Positions 7,204 to 15,164 of a DNA stretch of 17,211 nucleotides are shown piece after piece. Position 1 is the stretch's first letter; every line of letters starts with the position of its first letter. The stretch lies in contig DDZZ01000019.1 in assembly GCA_002346535.1 (NCBI GenBank), forward strand, positions 108,788 to 125,998, given 5' to 3'. Under the pieces are notes generated by a model. That model was not told the DNA's origin, searched no databases, and saw only the letters and a list, made by a program, of their open reading frames with translations. Both the position numbers and the translations under genes were made by a program. The DNA is from Opitutales bacterium UBA2995 (GTDB lineage Bacteria; Verrucomicrobiota; Verrucomicrobiia; Opitutales; UBA2995).

Positions 7204-8589
7204 TTAGCGAACCGCTCTATAAACATTACGGGCCGCGATTAGATATTCTTCTACCAAGTCTTGCGGATCGATATCTTGCGCGCGTTCCAGAGAGCGAATC
7301 GCTTCGCGGTATTTGGTCTGACCGATTAGTGCCTTGCCATAATGATAAAGCGCTTTCGCTTCGTATTGGGCTATACTTTGAGCACGTTCATAGAGAAATT
7401 CGGCCTTTTCAAAATTGCCCGCTTCGGAGTAGTAGTCAGCAAGGAGTATCAAAACGTCTCCATCGAGTGGATTTTGAGCAGCCATCTCTTCCAAGGTAGG
7501 AATTATCGAAGCAGAAGCATTACCTTTGCCGGCTTGGATCTTGGCTTTCAATTTTTTAACATCGAAGGCCAATTTACTGTCTAAACTACCACCGTAAGCG
7601 GAGTCAATTTCCGCCAGGACCTCAGCTGCTTCATCTACAAATCCGGCCTCGATCAGGGTAGCAGCAGCCGTGATTGGCCTTTCAACATTGAGACGGCCCT
7701 TCTTCAGGATCGCTTCTTTGTAAACTTCAAGAGAGGCCGCTATAAATTTGTTCTCAACATAGATGTCACCCAGAGTCACAAGGTTTTCCGCCGATATAGT
7801 TCCCAGTCTTCGAATTACTTCAAAATTGGAAGCCGCCGAAGCGGTATCTCCTAATCCCAAGAAAGCCTCAGCTTGTAATCTCCAATATTCTGACTGCTCG
7901 GGTGCCCCCTGGATCAGGCGATCAAAAAGGCCAATGGCATCCTGGAATTTTCGCTGAGCCAGAATACTTCTAGCCAGCCCGTACTCCCAATCCTCGTTTT
8001 CTACTTCGTAAATAAGGGCGGAGCGGTAAGAAGTTTCGGCCGCTATGTACTGTTCCTTTTCGAAGAAAAGGTAGGCAAGAATTGCAAAAATGTTTTTATC
8101 TACCGCACCCAAACGAACAGCTTCGTTAAAGTGCATCAAGGTCTTTTCCATATTCCCTAGCTGAAAATATAGAAACCCGAGATTTTCGTGGGCTCTGAGA
8201 AATTGCTTATGCTTTTTCAAGGCTCCCTCATAACTTTGAACCGCTTGTTGCAGTTGCCCATTTTGATAATACATATTCGCAAGAATCATATCAAAAGAGG
8301 CGTTGGAATCCTGCTCAGCTACCTTGCTGATCAGGAGCTGTTGGGCAGCCACCCGATCCGATTGAAGGGCCGGCAGGAGTTCTTCCTCGAGGTATGTTTT
8401 GTCCGCTTGGGATATCCTCGGCTCTACGGTGACGCGTGGGGTATATGTGCCAATAAAGCGGTCAATAAAGTCCGGATTTTTCCACGGATTCGCATTGGGC
8501 ACTTGTGCTTGGGAATTTGACAGCCCAAAGAAACTCACTGCCAAAGCAAGGATTGAAACGGAATTGAATATTTTAGTTTTAAGTGTCAT
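7204..8589 (-). CDS. exported TPR protein of the upstream module
   Basis: This 461-residue protein has a signal peptide (about 1-29, ending NSQAQ), a short linker, and tetratricopeptide repeats over most of its length (LANMYYQNGQLQQAVQSYEG, HENLGFLYFQLGNMEKTLMH, LYHYGKALIGQTKYREAIRS). It matches the TPR protein at 1814-3202 in length, export signal and central region, so the two are paralogs. Here it follows exbD directly after 36 bases, in the place where the downstream module has tonB and then the TPR gene. It closes the first module; the second module's DUF3450 gene starts 49 bases further on. TPR arrays bind proteins, but the partner cannot be read from the sequence. Confidence 0.85.
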   Translation of the reverse strand: MTLKTKIFNSVSILALAVSFFGLSNSQAQVPNANPWKNPDFIDRFIGTYTPRVTVEPRISQADKTYLEEELLPALQSDRVAAQQLLISKVAEQDSNASFDMILANMYYQNGQLQQAVQSYEGALKKHKQFLRAHENLGFLYFQLGNMEKTLMHFNEAVRLGAVDKNIFAILAYLFFEKEQYIAAETSYRSALIYEVENEDWEYGLARSILAQRKFQDAIGLFDRLIQGAPEQSEYWRLQAEAFLGLGDTASAASNFEVIRRLGTISAENLVTLGDIYVENKFIAASLEVYKEAILKKGRLNVERPITAAATLIEAGFVDEAAEVLAEIDSAYGGSLDSKLAFDVKKLKAKIQAGKGNASASIIPTLEEMAAQNPLDGDVLILLADYYSEAGNFEKAEFLYERAQSIAQYEAKALYHYGKALIGQTKYREAIRSLERAQDIDPQDLVEEYLIAARNVYRAVR

Positions 8590-8625
8590 TTGAAATGGTA
8601 TTTGGCTTCGTACAAAGATTTCAGG

Positions 8626-9042
8626 TTATTTCGATGCAGAGGATAAACTGATGATACCAGCACCCCCCTGCCTGGCTTCGTCCATTACGCGGACGACCAA
8701 TCCTGCATTGGCGGCGTCTTCAGCTTCGACTACGATTGGGGCTTCCTTGTCGGCCTGCAGGACTTGGTTGACTTTAGGTTGAATCGAATCCGGATTGATT
8801 TTCTCCCCATTGTAGAAAACCTGATTATTCTTATCTACGAGGATGGTGACGGATTCTGTTTCTTCATCCTGCTCTTCAGGTTGATCGACAGGGTTAGGAC
8901 GATCGACCCCAAATCCTGATTCTTCCACGAATACTGTGGTAACGATAAAAAAGATAAGCAGGATAAAAACCATATCGATCATCGGCGAGATGTTGATATC
9001 GTTTTTGTCCTCTCCTAATCCCAGTGATTTTCGATTTTTCAT
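8626..9042 (-). CDS. exbD: ExbD-family protein (upstream module)
   Basis: This 138-residue ExbD/TolR-family protein carries NISPMIDMVFILLIFFIVTT in one membrane helix, with the proton-relay Asp at residue 23. The periplasmic part begins with an acidic, proline-containing stretch (RPNPVDQPEEQDEETESV), longer than in the paralog at 3900. It continues with VTILVDKNNQVFYNGEKI and APIVVEAEDAANAGLVVRVM, the usual ExbD fold pattern. It lies 37 bases after the TtpC-like gene at 9080. No short exbB stands between them, so its channel partner is probably the TtpC-like protein itself or the ExbB made downstream. Confidence 0.93.
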   Translation of the reverse strand: MKNRKSLGLGEDKNDINISPMIDMVFILLIFFIVTTVFVEESGFGVDRPNPVDQPEEQDEETESVTILVDKNNQVFYNGEKINPDSIQPKVNQVLQADKEAPIVVEAEDAANAGLVVRVMDEARQGGAGIISLSSASK

Positions 9043-9079
9043 TTAGAAGAGTAACTGCATTAATGAAGTAGGAACAAAA

Positions 9080-10456
9080 CTACTTCTTATTAGGTAGCCC
9101 ATTAATGAAGCCAATGGAGGTTCGCTCCATACTGCTGATCACGCCTTTTGCCTTCCGCGAAAGCAGGGCATGGCAAATCAAGGATGGAATGGCCACAATC
9201 AAACCAAATTGAGTGGTTATCAACGCTTCCGAAATACCCGTTGATAATGACTTCGCATCTCCGGTGCCGAAAATTGTGATCAATTTAAAAGTCGTTATCA
9301 TGCCAATCACAGTGCCCAAAAGACCAAGCAAGGGAGCGGTAGCTGCGGTCACGGCGATAAATGCCAGGAAGCTTTCCAACTTCGGTTGAGCCTCGATTAG
9401 CTTTTCATAAAGGATTTCTTCAACGTGGTCCTTATCTTTGTGGTGGTTTTTAACGGCTGCCGTAAGCAGGGCCCCCACGGGTCCTTTAATTTTTTGCGCA
9501 TATTGCAATGCCTGGTCGGTATCACCGCTATTAAGCGCTTCAATGATGAAAGCTAGGTCCTTTGGTCGAGCACGCCGAACTCCGGAAATTTCAATAAATT
9601 TATAAATGGCAATTAACAGTGCGATCCCGGCCATTCCCAAGATGAAAATCATCGTCCGTCCGCCTTTTTTAATTACCTCGACCACGGTATCGCGCGCAGC
9701 CTCAATTTGAATAGCAGCACCCAGTGAAGCATCAAATGGAAAATCTCCCGCGCTGTTGGGAGTGAAGCTTGCAATCAGTGGGTCAAGGCCCTCCCCTAAG
9801 CTGGTGACCGATGGCTGAGAAGAACCGAATTCACGGGTGGCAATACCAGCGACGTTTTTTTCCGGCAAAGCAAAGAAAGCAACCGGACCTTGTAGATTAA
9901 ACGTACCGTTTTCCAACTTTCCTCCTGGGATGACCGCTTTCCCGTTAAAGGTGTGACCTCCGATGAGACCTTCCATTCGTGTAAGCGCTGCATCAATTAC
10001 TTTCAGCTGTGTGGCGAAATGATCACCTGCAGAAAGGTTAATATCTTCGGTGGTAAGTTTGGCATCCTCGACTATGTCCGAATACCTTTGGCGCTCACTA
10101 ATATGAAGCCGATTGTCAAAACCGCGAATGTATTCACCCATTAGACTTGTGATATAAGCATTCTGATCGTCGAGAGCGTCTACTTCGTTTCTCAAAGAAG
10201 TCAGATCGCGATCCGTATTATCACGTCGTCGCAAAATGCGTTCCAACTCTGCCCTCAAAGCGAAAGCCTCATCTTTGAATCGGCTTTCCTCACTCTGAAG
10301 AGGTTGACGTTCCTGAACAATGGTCTCTTTGAGTTGCTCGAGTTCAGCAATCGAATCGGCCAGATCACCTTTCGCCGATACCGCAACTTGCTGAAAGGAT
10401 TGTCCTTGAAGGCCTGCAAGACCCAACAACAGCATTGAGATAGTAAGTTTTTTCAT
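9080..10456 (-). CDS. TtpC-like long MotA/TolQ/ExbB protein (upstream module)
   Basis: This 458-residue protein starts with a signal peptide (about 1-19). A periplasmic coiled coil (about 30-105, with ELERILRRRDNTDRDLTSLR) and a globular domain (GGHTFNGKAVIPGGKLENGT, about 166-185) follow. The ExbB-type channel domain then has helices near 268-288, 364-388 and 412-434. TAATAPLLGLLGTVIGM (Thr382) and GISEALITTQFGLI (Thr414/415) are the channel motifs. Vibrio TtpC has the same layout and works only together with a separate short ExbB. Here none is present in the module: ExbD follows directly. It is 33 bases downstream of the DUF3450 gene, and a clear paralog of 4969-6339. Confidence 0.9.
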   Translation of the reverse strand: MKKLTISMLLLGLAGLQGQSFQQVAVSAKGDLADSIAELEQLKETIVQERQPLQSEESRFKDEAFALRAELERILRRRDNTDRDLTSLRNEVDALDDQNAYITSLMGEYIRGFDNRLHISERQRYSDIVEDAKLTTEDINLSAGDHFATQLKVIDAALTRMEGLIGGHTFNGKAVIPGGKLENGTFNLQGPVAFFALPEKNVAGIATREFGSSQPSVTSLGEGLDPLIASFTPNSAGDFPFDASLGAAIQIEAARDTVVEVIKKGGRTMIFILGMAGIALLIAIYKFIEISGVRRARPKDLAFIIEALNSGDTDQALQYAQKIKGPVGALLTAAVKNHHKDKDHVEEILYEKLIEAQPKLESFLAFIAVTAATAPLLGLLGTVIGMITTFKLITIFGTGDAKSLSTGISEALITTQFGLIVAIPSLICHALLSRKAKGVISSMERTSIGFINGLPNKK

Positions 10457-10489
10457 TAGTAAAAATTCCGAAAGTTTAGCAGTGCTAAT

Positions 10490-11254
10490 TTACTTGGAAG
10501 GCAGGGTTACGAATTCAGCTGGGATTTCGTTCTTAAAAACACGAATAGCTTTGTCGACTGCATCTACCAAGCTGGGATCAGGGGTCCATGTCCATCCAGC
10601 GTCTATATTTACGGATCCATAACCGGCAATTCCCTGGTCCTTATTCACATAATAAGCCCGGGATAATCCTATATAAAGTAATTGAACGGAAATATTTTGA
10701 TTTTCAATTTTTCGGGTTTCGGCTTCCACATGAATTCCATTGTTAAAGACTTCCATCTGGTCGAGCAAACTTACGATGTTGAGCATACGTTCGCCCAGAC
10801 TTGCGCGAATACGGTTGGGCGGTGTATTCCGATCCGGAATGCGACCAACAATTGTCTCCAGTTTTTCCTTCAAATGACTAGGCATCGCTTTGACGATAAC
10901 CAACATTCGCTGTTCGAAGTCCCGAATAACCGTGGCAACAACGGCAGAAGCATCCTTGAGCTCTTCAATCTGTCCATTTAGCTGAATTCTATCCCTGTCG
11001 GCCTGTGTGGACTCAGCTTCCGTATCGGCAATCCGCTTGTCGAGAAGTTCGATTTCCAATTTCAAAAGTTCAATAGTATCCCTTAAGGTTTGGCTCCGTT
11101 GAAGCCATAGGGCCTGCTCATCGGCAATGGCCTGTCGCGAATCTACTAATTCCTGGAGAATCTGTCTGGTTTCTTCCAGTTGTGATTGCCCCCAGCTTAA
11201 AGGGGATAAGGCGACCAGTACAACCGAAGCGAGCGCAAGTAATCTCTTGATCAT
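10490..11254 (-). CDS. DUF3450 periplasmic coiled-coil protein (upstream module)
   Basis: This is the first gene of the ten-gene minus-strand run. From the ATG at 11254 it encodes 254 residues: signal peptide MIKRLLALASVVLVALSPLS followed by WGQSQ, a coiled coil (LQELVDSRQAIADEQALWLQ through LEIELLDKRIADTEAESTQ), and the DUF3450 C-terminal signature with LYIGLSRAYYV, AGYGS, GWTWTPD and FKNEIPAEFVTLP. An in-frame ATG at 11293 would add 13 residues. The later start is chosen because it gives a standard signal peptide; neither has an obvious ribosome binding site. It is a paralog of 6372-7154 with the same domain order. Its function is unknown; the fixed position before the TtpC-like gene in both modules argues for a shared complex. 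Confidence 0.86.
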   Translation of the reverse strand: MIKRLLALASVVLVALSPLSWGQSQLEETRQILQELVDSRQAIADEQALWLQRSQTLRDTIELLKLEIELLDKRIADTEAESTQADRDRIQLNGQIEELKDASAVVATVIRDFEQRMLVIVKAMPSHLKEKLETIVGRIPDRNTPPNRIRASLGERMLNIVSLLDQMEVFNNGIHVEAETRKIENQNISVQLLYIGLSRAYYVNKDQGIAGYGSVNIDAGWTWTPDPSLVDAVDKAIRVFKNEIPAEFVTLPSK

Positions 11255-11737
11255 AAGAAGTGTCAAAAAGTTCGAAGCTAAGGAAAAAAGCATTGGATGT
11301 ATAGATTTTTTTAATGAATTATGGGGAAAGAGAAATTAGGTAAAAAAGAAGTTGTATTACGCCCGAGAAATGAAAGTTTGCCCGAAGAATTCAATCGACT
11401 GTACCAGTAAAAAGGTAGACCTGAAGCAATTGAGCATTCTCGAAAAAAAATGCGGGCAAAGAGGACAACAATGAAAGATTTCGTTTTAGCAAGTATCATC
11501 TTTCGTTCATAAAAAAATAGTGATTCTCCCTGATAGTAGGGTTGAGCCCGTCCAAATAAGTACTTTCGACTATCAATAAGCCTTTCAAACCTTGTATTTC
11601 CTCCTTTTCTTGCCCCAAATAACGCACAAACAAGGTTAAATCTTAAGTCCCAATCTGTTTAGACAATCAGTTGGCTGGAAATTCACCTTAAATGATAAAC
11701 ATTTTGAAATAAATGCAATGAATTGCCTGCTCAAGAA
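11255..11737. other. non-coding region between the TonB run and kdsB
   Basis: About 480 bases separate the first gene of the minus-strand run from the kdsB start. No convincing coding sequence is seen. A 62-codon minus-strand frame (11499-11311) has no family resemblance, and a 13-codon frame at 11471-11512 is too short to judge. The region must hold the promoters of both transcripts. AACCTTGT (11588-11595) and ACAAGGTT (11630-11637) form an inverted repeat spaced by 34 bases, a possible but unproven operator. The base composition is rich in A and T. No clear minus-strand promoter could be picked by eye. Confidence 0.6.
11671..11698 (+). promoter_or_regulatory. candidate promoter of kdsB
   Basis: TTGGCT (11671-11676) and TGATAA (11693-11698) lie 16 bases apart, a fair fit to sigma70 -35 and -10 boxes. 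They would start transcription near 11705, about 33 bases before the kdsB ATG. It is only a match by eye. Confidence 0.35.
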
Positions 11738-12511
11738 ATGAAGTATGATCCGGAGACAGTCATTCTCGTCCCAGCTAGACTGGCCAGCACGAGGTTCCCG
11801 GACAAACTACTGCACAAAATAAGAGGCCGCAGTCTCTTATTACGGGTTGCCGACCGGATTAAAAAAGAGGCTCCGGAATACCAACTTCTTTTTGCGGTCG
11901 ATGACGCCCGCCTTGAAAGCCCTCTCAAGGAAAACGGTTTCGAATGCATCATGACATCGTCCGATCACAAGAGCGGCACGGACCGCCTGGCGGAGGCCAA
12001 CCGCAACATTGGAGCTCGATACATTATCAATGTACAAGGAGACGAACCACTAGTAACCGGCAACCAAATTCGAACGTTGGCAAAACTGGTTCAGGAAGGT
12101 TCTCCCATGGCTACGTTAGCAAGTGTATTTACCAATCAAGAAGACTTCTTCGACATCAATCAAGTAAAGGTGGTGATGAATAACGCAGGCGAGGCTCTCT
12201 ACTTTTCGCGCAATCCCATTCCTTACTATCGGGACGCCGGTGGTTCTCCATCCAATTCAAACCTGGTCCAACACCTTTCGTATCGCCATTTGGGCATGTA
12301 CAGTTACCAGGCTGATTTCCTGGAAAAATTTGCGTCCCTCCCTCAAGGCCGCCTTGAGCAATTGGAAAGACTTGAACAACTACGGGCCCTGGAAGACGGT
12401 TACAAGATCGCTGTTGGCATTACATCGGACCCATCGGTTGGGATCGACACTCCAGAGGATGCAAAGCGTTACGAACAAATGCTTCAGAGGTTTTCCGAAA
12501 CCAATTTGTAG
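11738..12511 (+). CDS. kdsB: 3-deoxy-manno-octulosonate cytidylyltransferase (CMP-KDO synthetase)
   Basis: KdsB activates KDO with CTP to CMP-KDO for transfer to lipid A in the cytoplasm, so it marks a lipopolysaccharide-making Gram-negative envelope. The 257-residue protein (E. coli 248) has the nucleotide-binding motif PARLASTRFPDK (residues 12-23). It also has SDHKSGTDR (75-83), the metal-binding INVQGDEP (97-104, Asp102) and the late GIDTPED (235-241), all typical of KdsB. The frame is open to a TTG at 11723, five codons earlier. The ATG at 11738 is preferred because it is a standard codon close to the usual family start. Its last 28 bases overlap the end of carA on the other strand. No other KDO gene is adjacent. 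Confidence 0.95.
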   Translation: MKYDPETVILVPARLASTRFPDKLLHKIRGRSLLLRVADRIKKEAPEYQLLFAVDDARLESPLKENGFECIMTSSDHKSGTDRLAEANRNIGARYIINVQGDEPLVTGNQIRTLAKLVQEGSPMATLASVFTNQEDFFDINQVKVVMNNAGEALYFSRNPIPYYRDAGGSPSNSNLVQHLSYRHLGMYSYQADFLEKFASLPQGRLEQLERLEQLRALEDGYKIAVGITSDPSVGIDTPEDAKRYEQMLQRFSETNL

Positions 12512-13638
12512 AAATCGTCGAAAAGTGGATCGGAATCGTGGGGTCCCGGAGAAGCTTCGGGATGGTACTGCACAGAAAATACCGGCAGATCTTTATGCCT
12601 CAAGCCTTCCACTGTTTCATCATTTAAATTTATTTCGGTAACAATGGCGCCACTATTTTCCAGCTCCTCCTTCGTGGAAGCAAAGCCATGGTTCTGCGAA
12701 GTAATAGATACTTTTCCGGTTTCCAAATTCTTGACCGGCTGATTGCCTCCCCGATGGCCGAACTTGAGTTTGAAAGTCGCCGCGCCCAAAGCATGGGTAA
12801 TCATCTGGTGACCCAAACAGATTCCGAACGTTGGCAGCGTTTCGATCAGCTTCGAGACGGTTTTATGAACGTAGGTAACCGCTGAGGGATCACCCGGACC
12901 ATTGGAAAGAAAAAGTCCAGCCGGCTTGCGATCCAATACAGCTTCCGGCGGGGTAGAAGCCGGCACGACTTCGACATCAAACCCATGATAGCACAATTTG
13001 CGGTAGATATTGTATTTGGCCCCAAGGTCAAAGGCTAAGATGGGAAGAGCCGGCCGGTCGAGAAGGGCTGGCTCCAATTCCGTACCGGGAACAGTAAATG
13101 GGGGGGTTTGATCACCCTTTTCATCCCAGATAAATCCTTCGTCGCATGTGACCTCCTTGACATAGTCCTCTCCTACAATACCCGGCCATTCCTTTGCCTT
13201 GGCGATGGCTTCTTCGTCGCTGAGTCCTTCCGTTGACAGACAAGCATTGAGAGCGCCGTGCACCCGCAATCGCTTGGTGAGGGTTCGGGTATCGATCCCA
13301 CTTAATCCAGGAATATCATTTCGGGCCAAATATTGATCCAGATCCTCTCTGCTTCTCCAATTGCTGGAAACCGGACTTAGATCCCGGATAACAAATCCGG
13401 CGACTTTAGGTCCGGATGACTCCTCATCTTCAGGGTTGATTCCGTAATTCCCGATTTGCGGAGCGGTCATCGTTACGATCTGACCAAAATAGGAAGGATC
13501 GGTCAGGATTTCCTGGTAACCCGTCATACTAGTGTTGAAAACCGCTTCGCCAAGCACTGTTTTTTTCGCGCCGAAAGGTAATCCCCAAAAAACGCTACCG
13601 TCTTCAAAGGCTAAAACACCGGACCTACTTTTTGACAT
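12484..13638 (-). CDS. carA: carbamoyl-phosphate synthase small subunit
   Basis: CarA is the glutaminase subunit that supplies ammonia to CarB for carbamoyl phosphate, used for pyrimidines and arginine. The 384 residues (E. coli 382) include the N-terminal CPSase domain (FNTSMTGYQEILTDPSYFGQ) and the class I glutamine amidotransferase domain. The latter shows LSNGPGDPS (244-252), the nucleophile Cys274 in FGICLGHQ, SQNHGFA (314-320) and the catalytic His359/Glu361 in VQYHPEASPGPHD. All catalytic residues are present and the length is normal. carB is not in the window. It converges with kdsB, sharing 28 bases at the 3' ends, and diverges from the aminomutase gene with a 129-base gap. Confidence 0.97.
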   Translation of the reverse strand: MSKSRSGVLAFEDGSVFWGLPFGAKKTVLGEAVFNTSMTGYQEILTDPSYFGQIVTMTAPQIGNYGINPEDEESSGPKVAGFVIRDLSPVSSNWRSREDLDQYLARNDIPGLSGIDTRTLTKRLRVHGALNACLSTEGLSDEEAIAKAKEWPGIVGEDYVKEVTCDEGFIWDEKGDQTPPFTVPGTELEPALLDRPALPILAFDLGAKYNIYRKLCYHGFDVEVVPASTPPEAVLDRKPAGLFLSNGPGDPSAVTYVHKTVSKLIETLPTFGICLGHQMITHALGAATFKLKFGHRGGNQPVKNLETGKVSITSQNHGFASTKEELENSGAIVTEINLNDETVEGLRHKDLPVFSVQYHPEASPGPHDSDPLFDDFYKLVSENL

Positions 13639-13767
13639 TAGCGGTCTAGCAAAAGAGCAGATGTAAGGTCTGCAACCAATTTCTCACTAAGGCGTGTATT
13701 TTGTATCAGTTTGAATTTTTGCTTTGCCTGATCAGGCCCACGCCAAACAACATTACAGCTTCAATTA

Positions 13768-14955
13768 ATGGCTAAGATTAAAAAAAGAATGCCCTGGTTC
13801 AGTGGACAAGGACTCTGGAAGGAAACTCCCGCTGAGGATTGGGGGAGTTGGAGCTGGCAACTCAGGAACCGCATCACCAATATCAGCCAGTTAGAGTCCT
13901 TGATGACTTTGACTGAAGCTGAAAAAGCGGGTTGCGAATTTGCTAACGAAAAGTTGGCGCTGGCAATCACACCTTACTTTTTTAACCTCATTGACCGCGA
14001 AGACAAAGATTGCCCCATTCGAAAACAATTAATTCCTAGAGACAATGAAATGACTGTCGCTCCCTGGGAAACTCTCGACCCTTTGGCGGAAGACAGCCAC
14101 CTCGTTGTTCCAGGATTGGTTCATCGATACCCCGACCGGGCCCTGTTTCTGGTTACCAACCATTGCGCAGCTTATTGCAGGTACTGCACCCGCAGCCGTC
14201 TGGTCAGCAATAGTCAAGGCTACGATTTTCATCCGCAAATTGAGCAGGCATTCGAGTACCTGGAAAAAACGCCGCATATTCGGGACGTACTGATCAGCGG
14301 TGGAGACCCCTTGCTCCTGTCAGATAAAAAGCTGGATTACCTTTTGGGTCGGCTGCACGCGATTGAGCATATCGAATTTGTCAGAATTGGTTCACGTATA
14401 CCCGTATTTTTACCTCAGAGAATTACTTCGGAATTGTGCGATATTTTTCTCAAGCACGAACCTTTGTGGATGAGCATACACGTAAATCATCCGGCAGAGT
14501 GTTCGGAGGAATTGCGAGAGGCCACCGGCCGATTGAGTCGAGCAGGCATACCCCTTGGCAATCAATCGGTGTTGCTAAGGGGTGTGAACGACGATGTGGA
14601 GACCATGAAAGAGCTAGTTCATCGCCTGCTGCAAATGAGAGTTCGCCCCTACTACCTTTATCAGTTGGATGCAATCACTGGCAGCAGCCACTTCAAAGTC
14701 GATCTCAAGAAGGGAATTGAAATAATTCAAGGATTGCGGGGGCACACCACCGGGTACGCCATACCACAATATGTCATCGATGCTCCCCAGGGTGGCGGAA
14801 AAATTCCCGTGAACCCCGATTATGTAGAGGGAATCAACGAGGGTGAGATCGTCCTGCGGAATTTCGAAGGTAAGATTTTTCGATATGCCACAGGCACTTT
14901 GGAAACGGAGAAATCGGCAGAAAAACCCGGTTTCCCGGCTGAACTATATGCCTGA
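13768..14955 (+). CDS. kamA: L-lysine 2,3-aminomutase, radical SAM/PLP enzyme
   Basis: KamA converts L-lysine to beta-lysine using S-adenosylmethionine, a 4Fe-4S cluster and PLP. The 395-residue protein shows the N-terminal DWGSWSWQLRNRI pattern and the cluster motif CAAYCRYC (Cys133, 137, 140). It continues with Arg142, GGDP (178-181), YYLYQLDAITGSSHF (Asp301) and IDAPQGGGKIPV, with the PLP-binding Lys345. Asp301 and Asp338 correspond to the aspartates that hold the lysine side-chain amine in clostridial KamA, which favours lysine over glutamate as substrate. EpmB (EF-P modification) is less likely because EpmB lacks this C-terminal PLP-lysine motif and is shorter. No acetyltransferase (ablB) or lysine-degradation gene is adjacent, so the pathway is open. 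A Gln replaces the usual first Gly of the GGGG run before Lys345. Confidence 0.9.
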   Translation: MAKIKKRMPWFSGQGLWKETPAEDWGSWSWQLRNRITNISQLESLMTLTEAEKAGCEFANEKLALAITPYFFNLIDREDKDCPIRKQLIPRDNEMTVAPWETLDPLAEDSHLVVPGLVHRYPDRALFLVTNHCAAYCRYCTRSRLVSNSQGYDFHPQIEQAFEYLEKTPHIRDVLISGGDPLLLSDKKLDYLLGRLHAIEHIEFVRIGSRIPVFLPQRITSELCDIFLKHEPLWMSIHVNHPAECSEELREATGRLSRAGIPLGNQSVLLRGVNDDVETMKELVHRLLQMRVRPYYLYQLDAITGSSHFKVDLKKGIEIIQGLRGHTTGYAIPQYVIDAPQGGGKIPVNPDYVEGINEGEIVLRNFEGKIFRYATGTLETEKSAEKPGFPAELYA

Positions 14956-15164
14956 GCTCAAAATCCAAAAAAATTTAAGACCTTTCACAGATTGTATTAG
15001 TGTTTACTCTTTATAATTTAAATGACTTATAAACAAAGAGTTGCATTGTTATTAGACTGGACTGCTTGCAATAATCTGCTATTTTCTTCGATGGTTAAAT
15101 AAAGAATTCCCATATAGCTTTTTACGATTTCTTGCTAATTTGCCCTTCCAACAGCGAAGGAAAA
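14956..15164. other. A+T-rich spacer between kamA and the PEP-CTERM pseudogene
   Basis: These 209 bases hold no coding frame of note. An imperfect inverted repeat (ACTCTTTATAA against TTATAAACAAAGAGT, about 15006-15042) could be a weak hairpin after kamA, but it has no clean T-run. A good ribosome binding site, GAAGGA (15156-15161), precedes the pseudogene ATG at its end. Confidence 0.5.

Noticed and set aside
11311..11499. A 62-codon minus-strand frame upstream of the first DUF3450 gene.
   Set aside because: No recognisable family, no clear ribosome binding site, and A+T-rich non-coding character; probably chance.
11471..11512. A 13-codon frame with GAGGA five bases before its ATG, resembling a leader peptide.
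   Set aside because: It is too short to support, is followed by no attenuator, and kdsB is over 200 bases further on.
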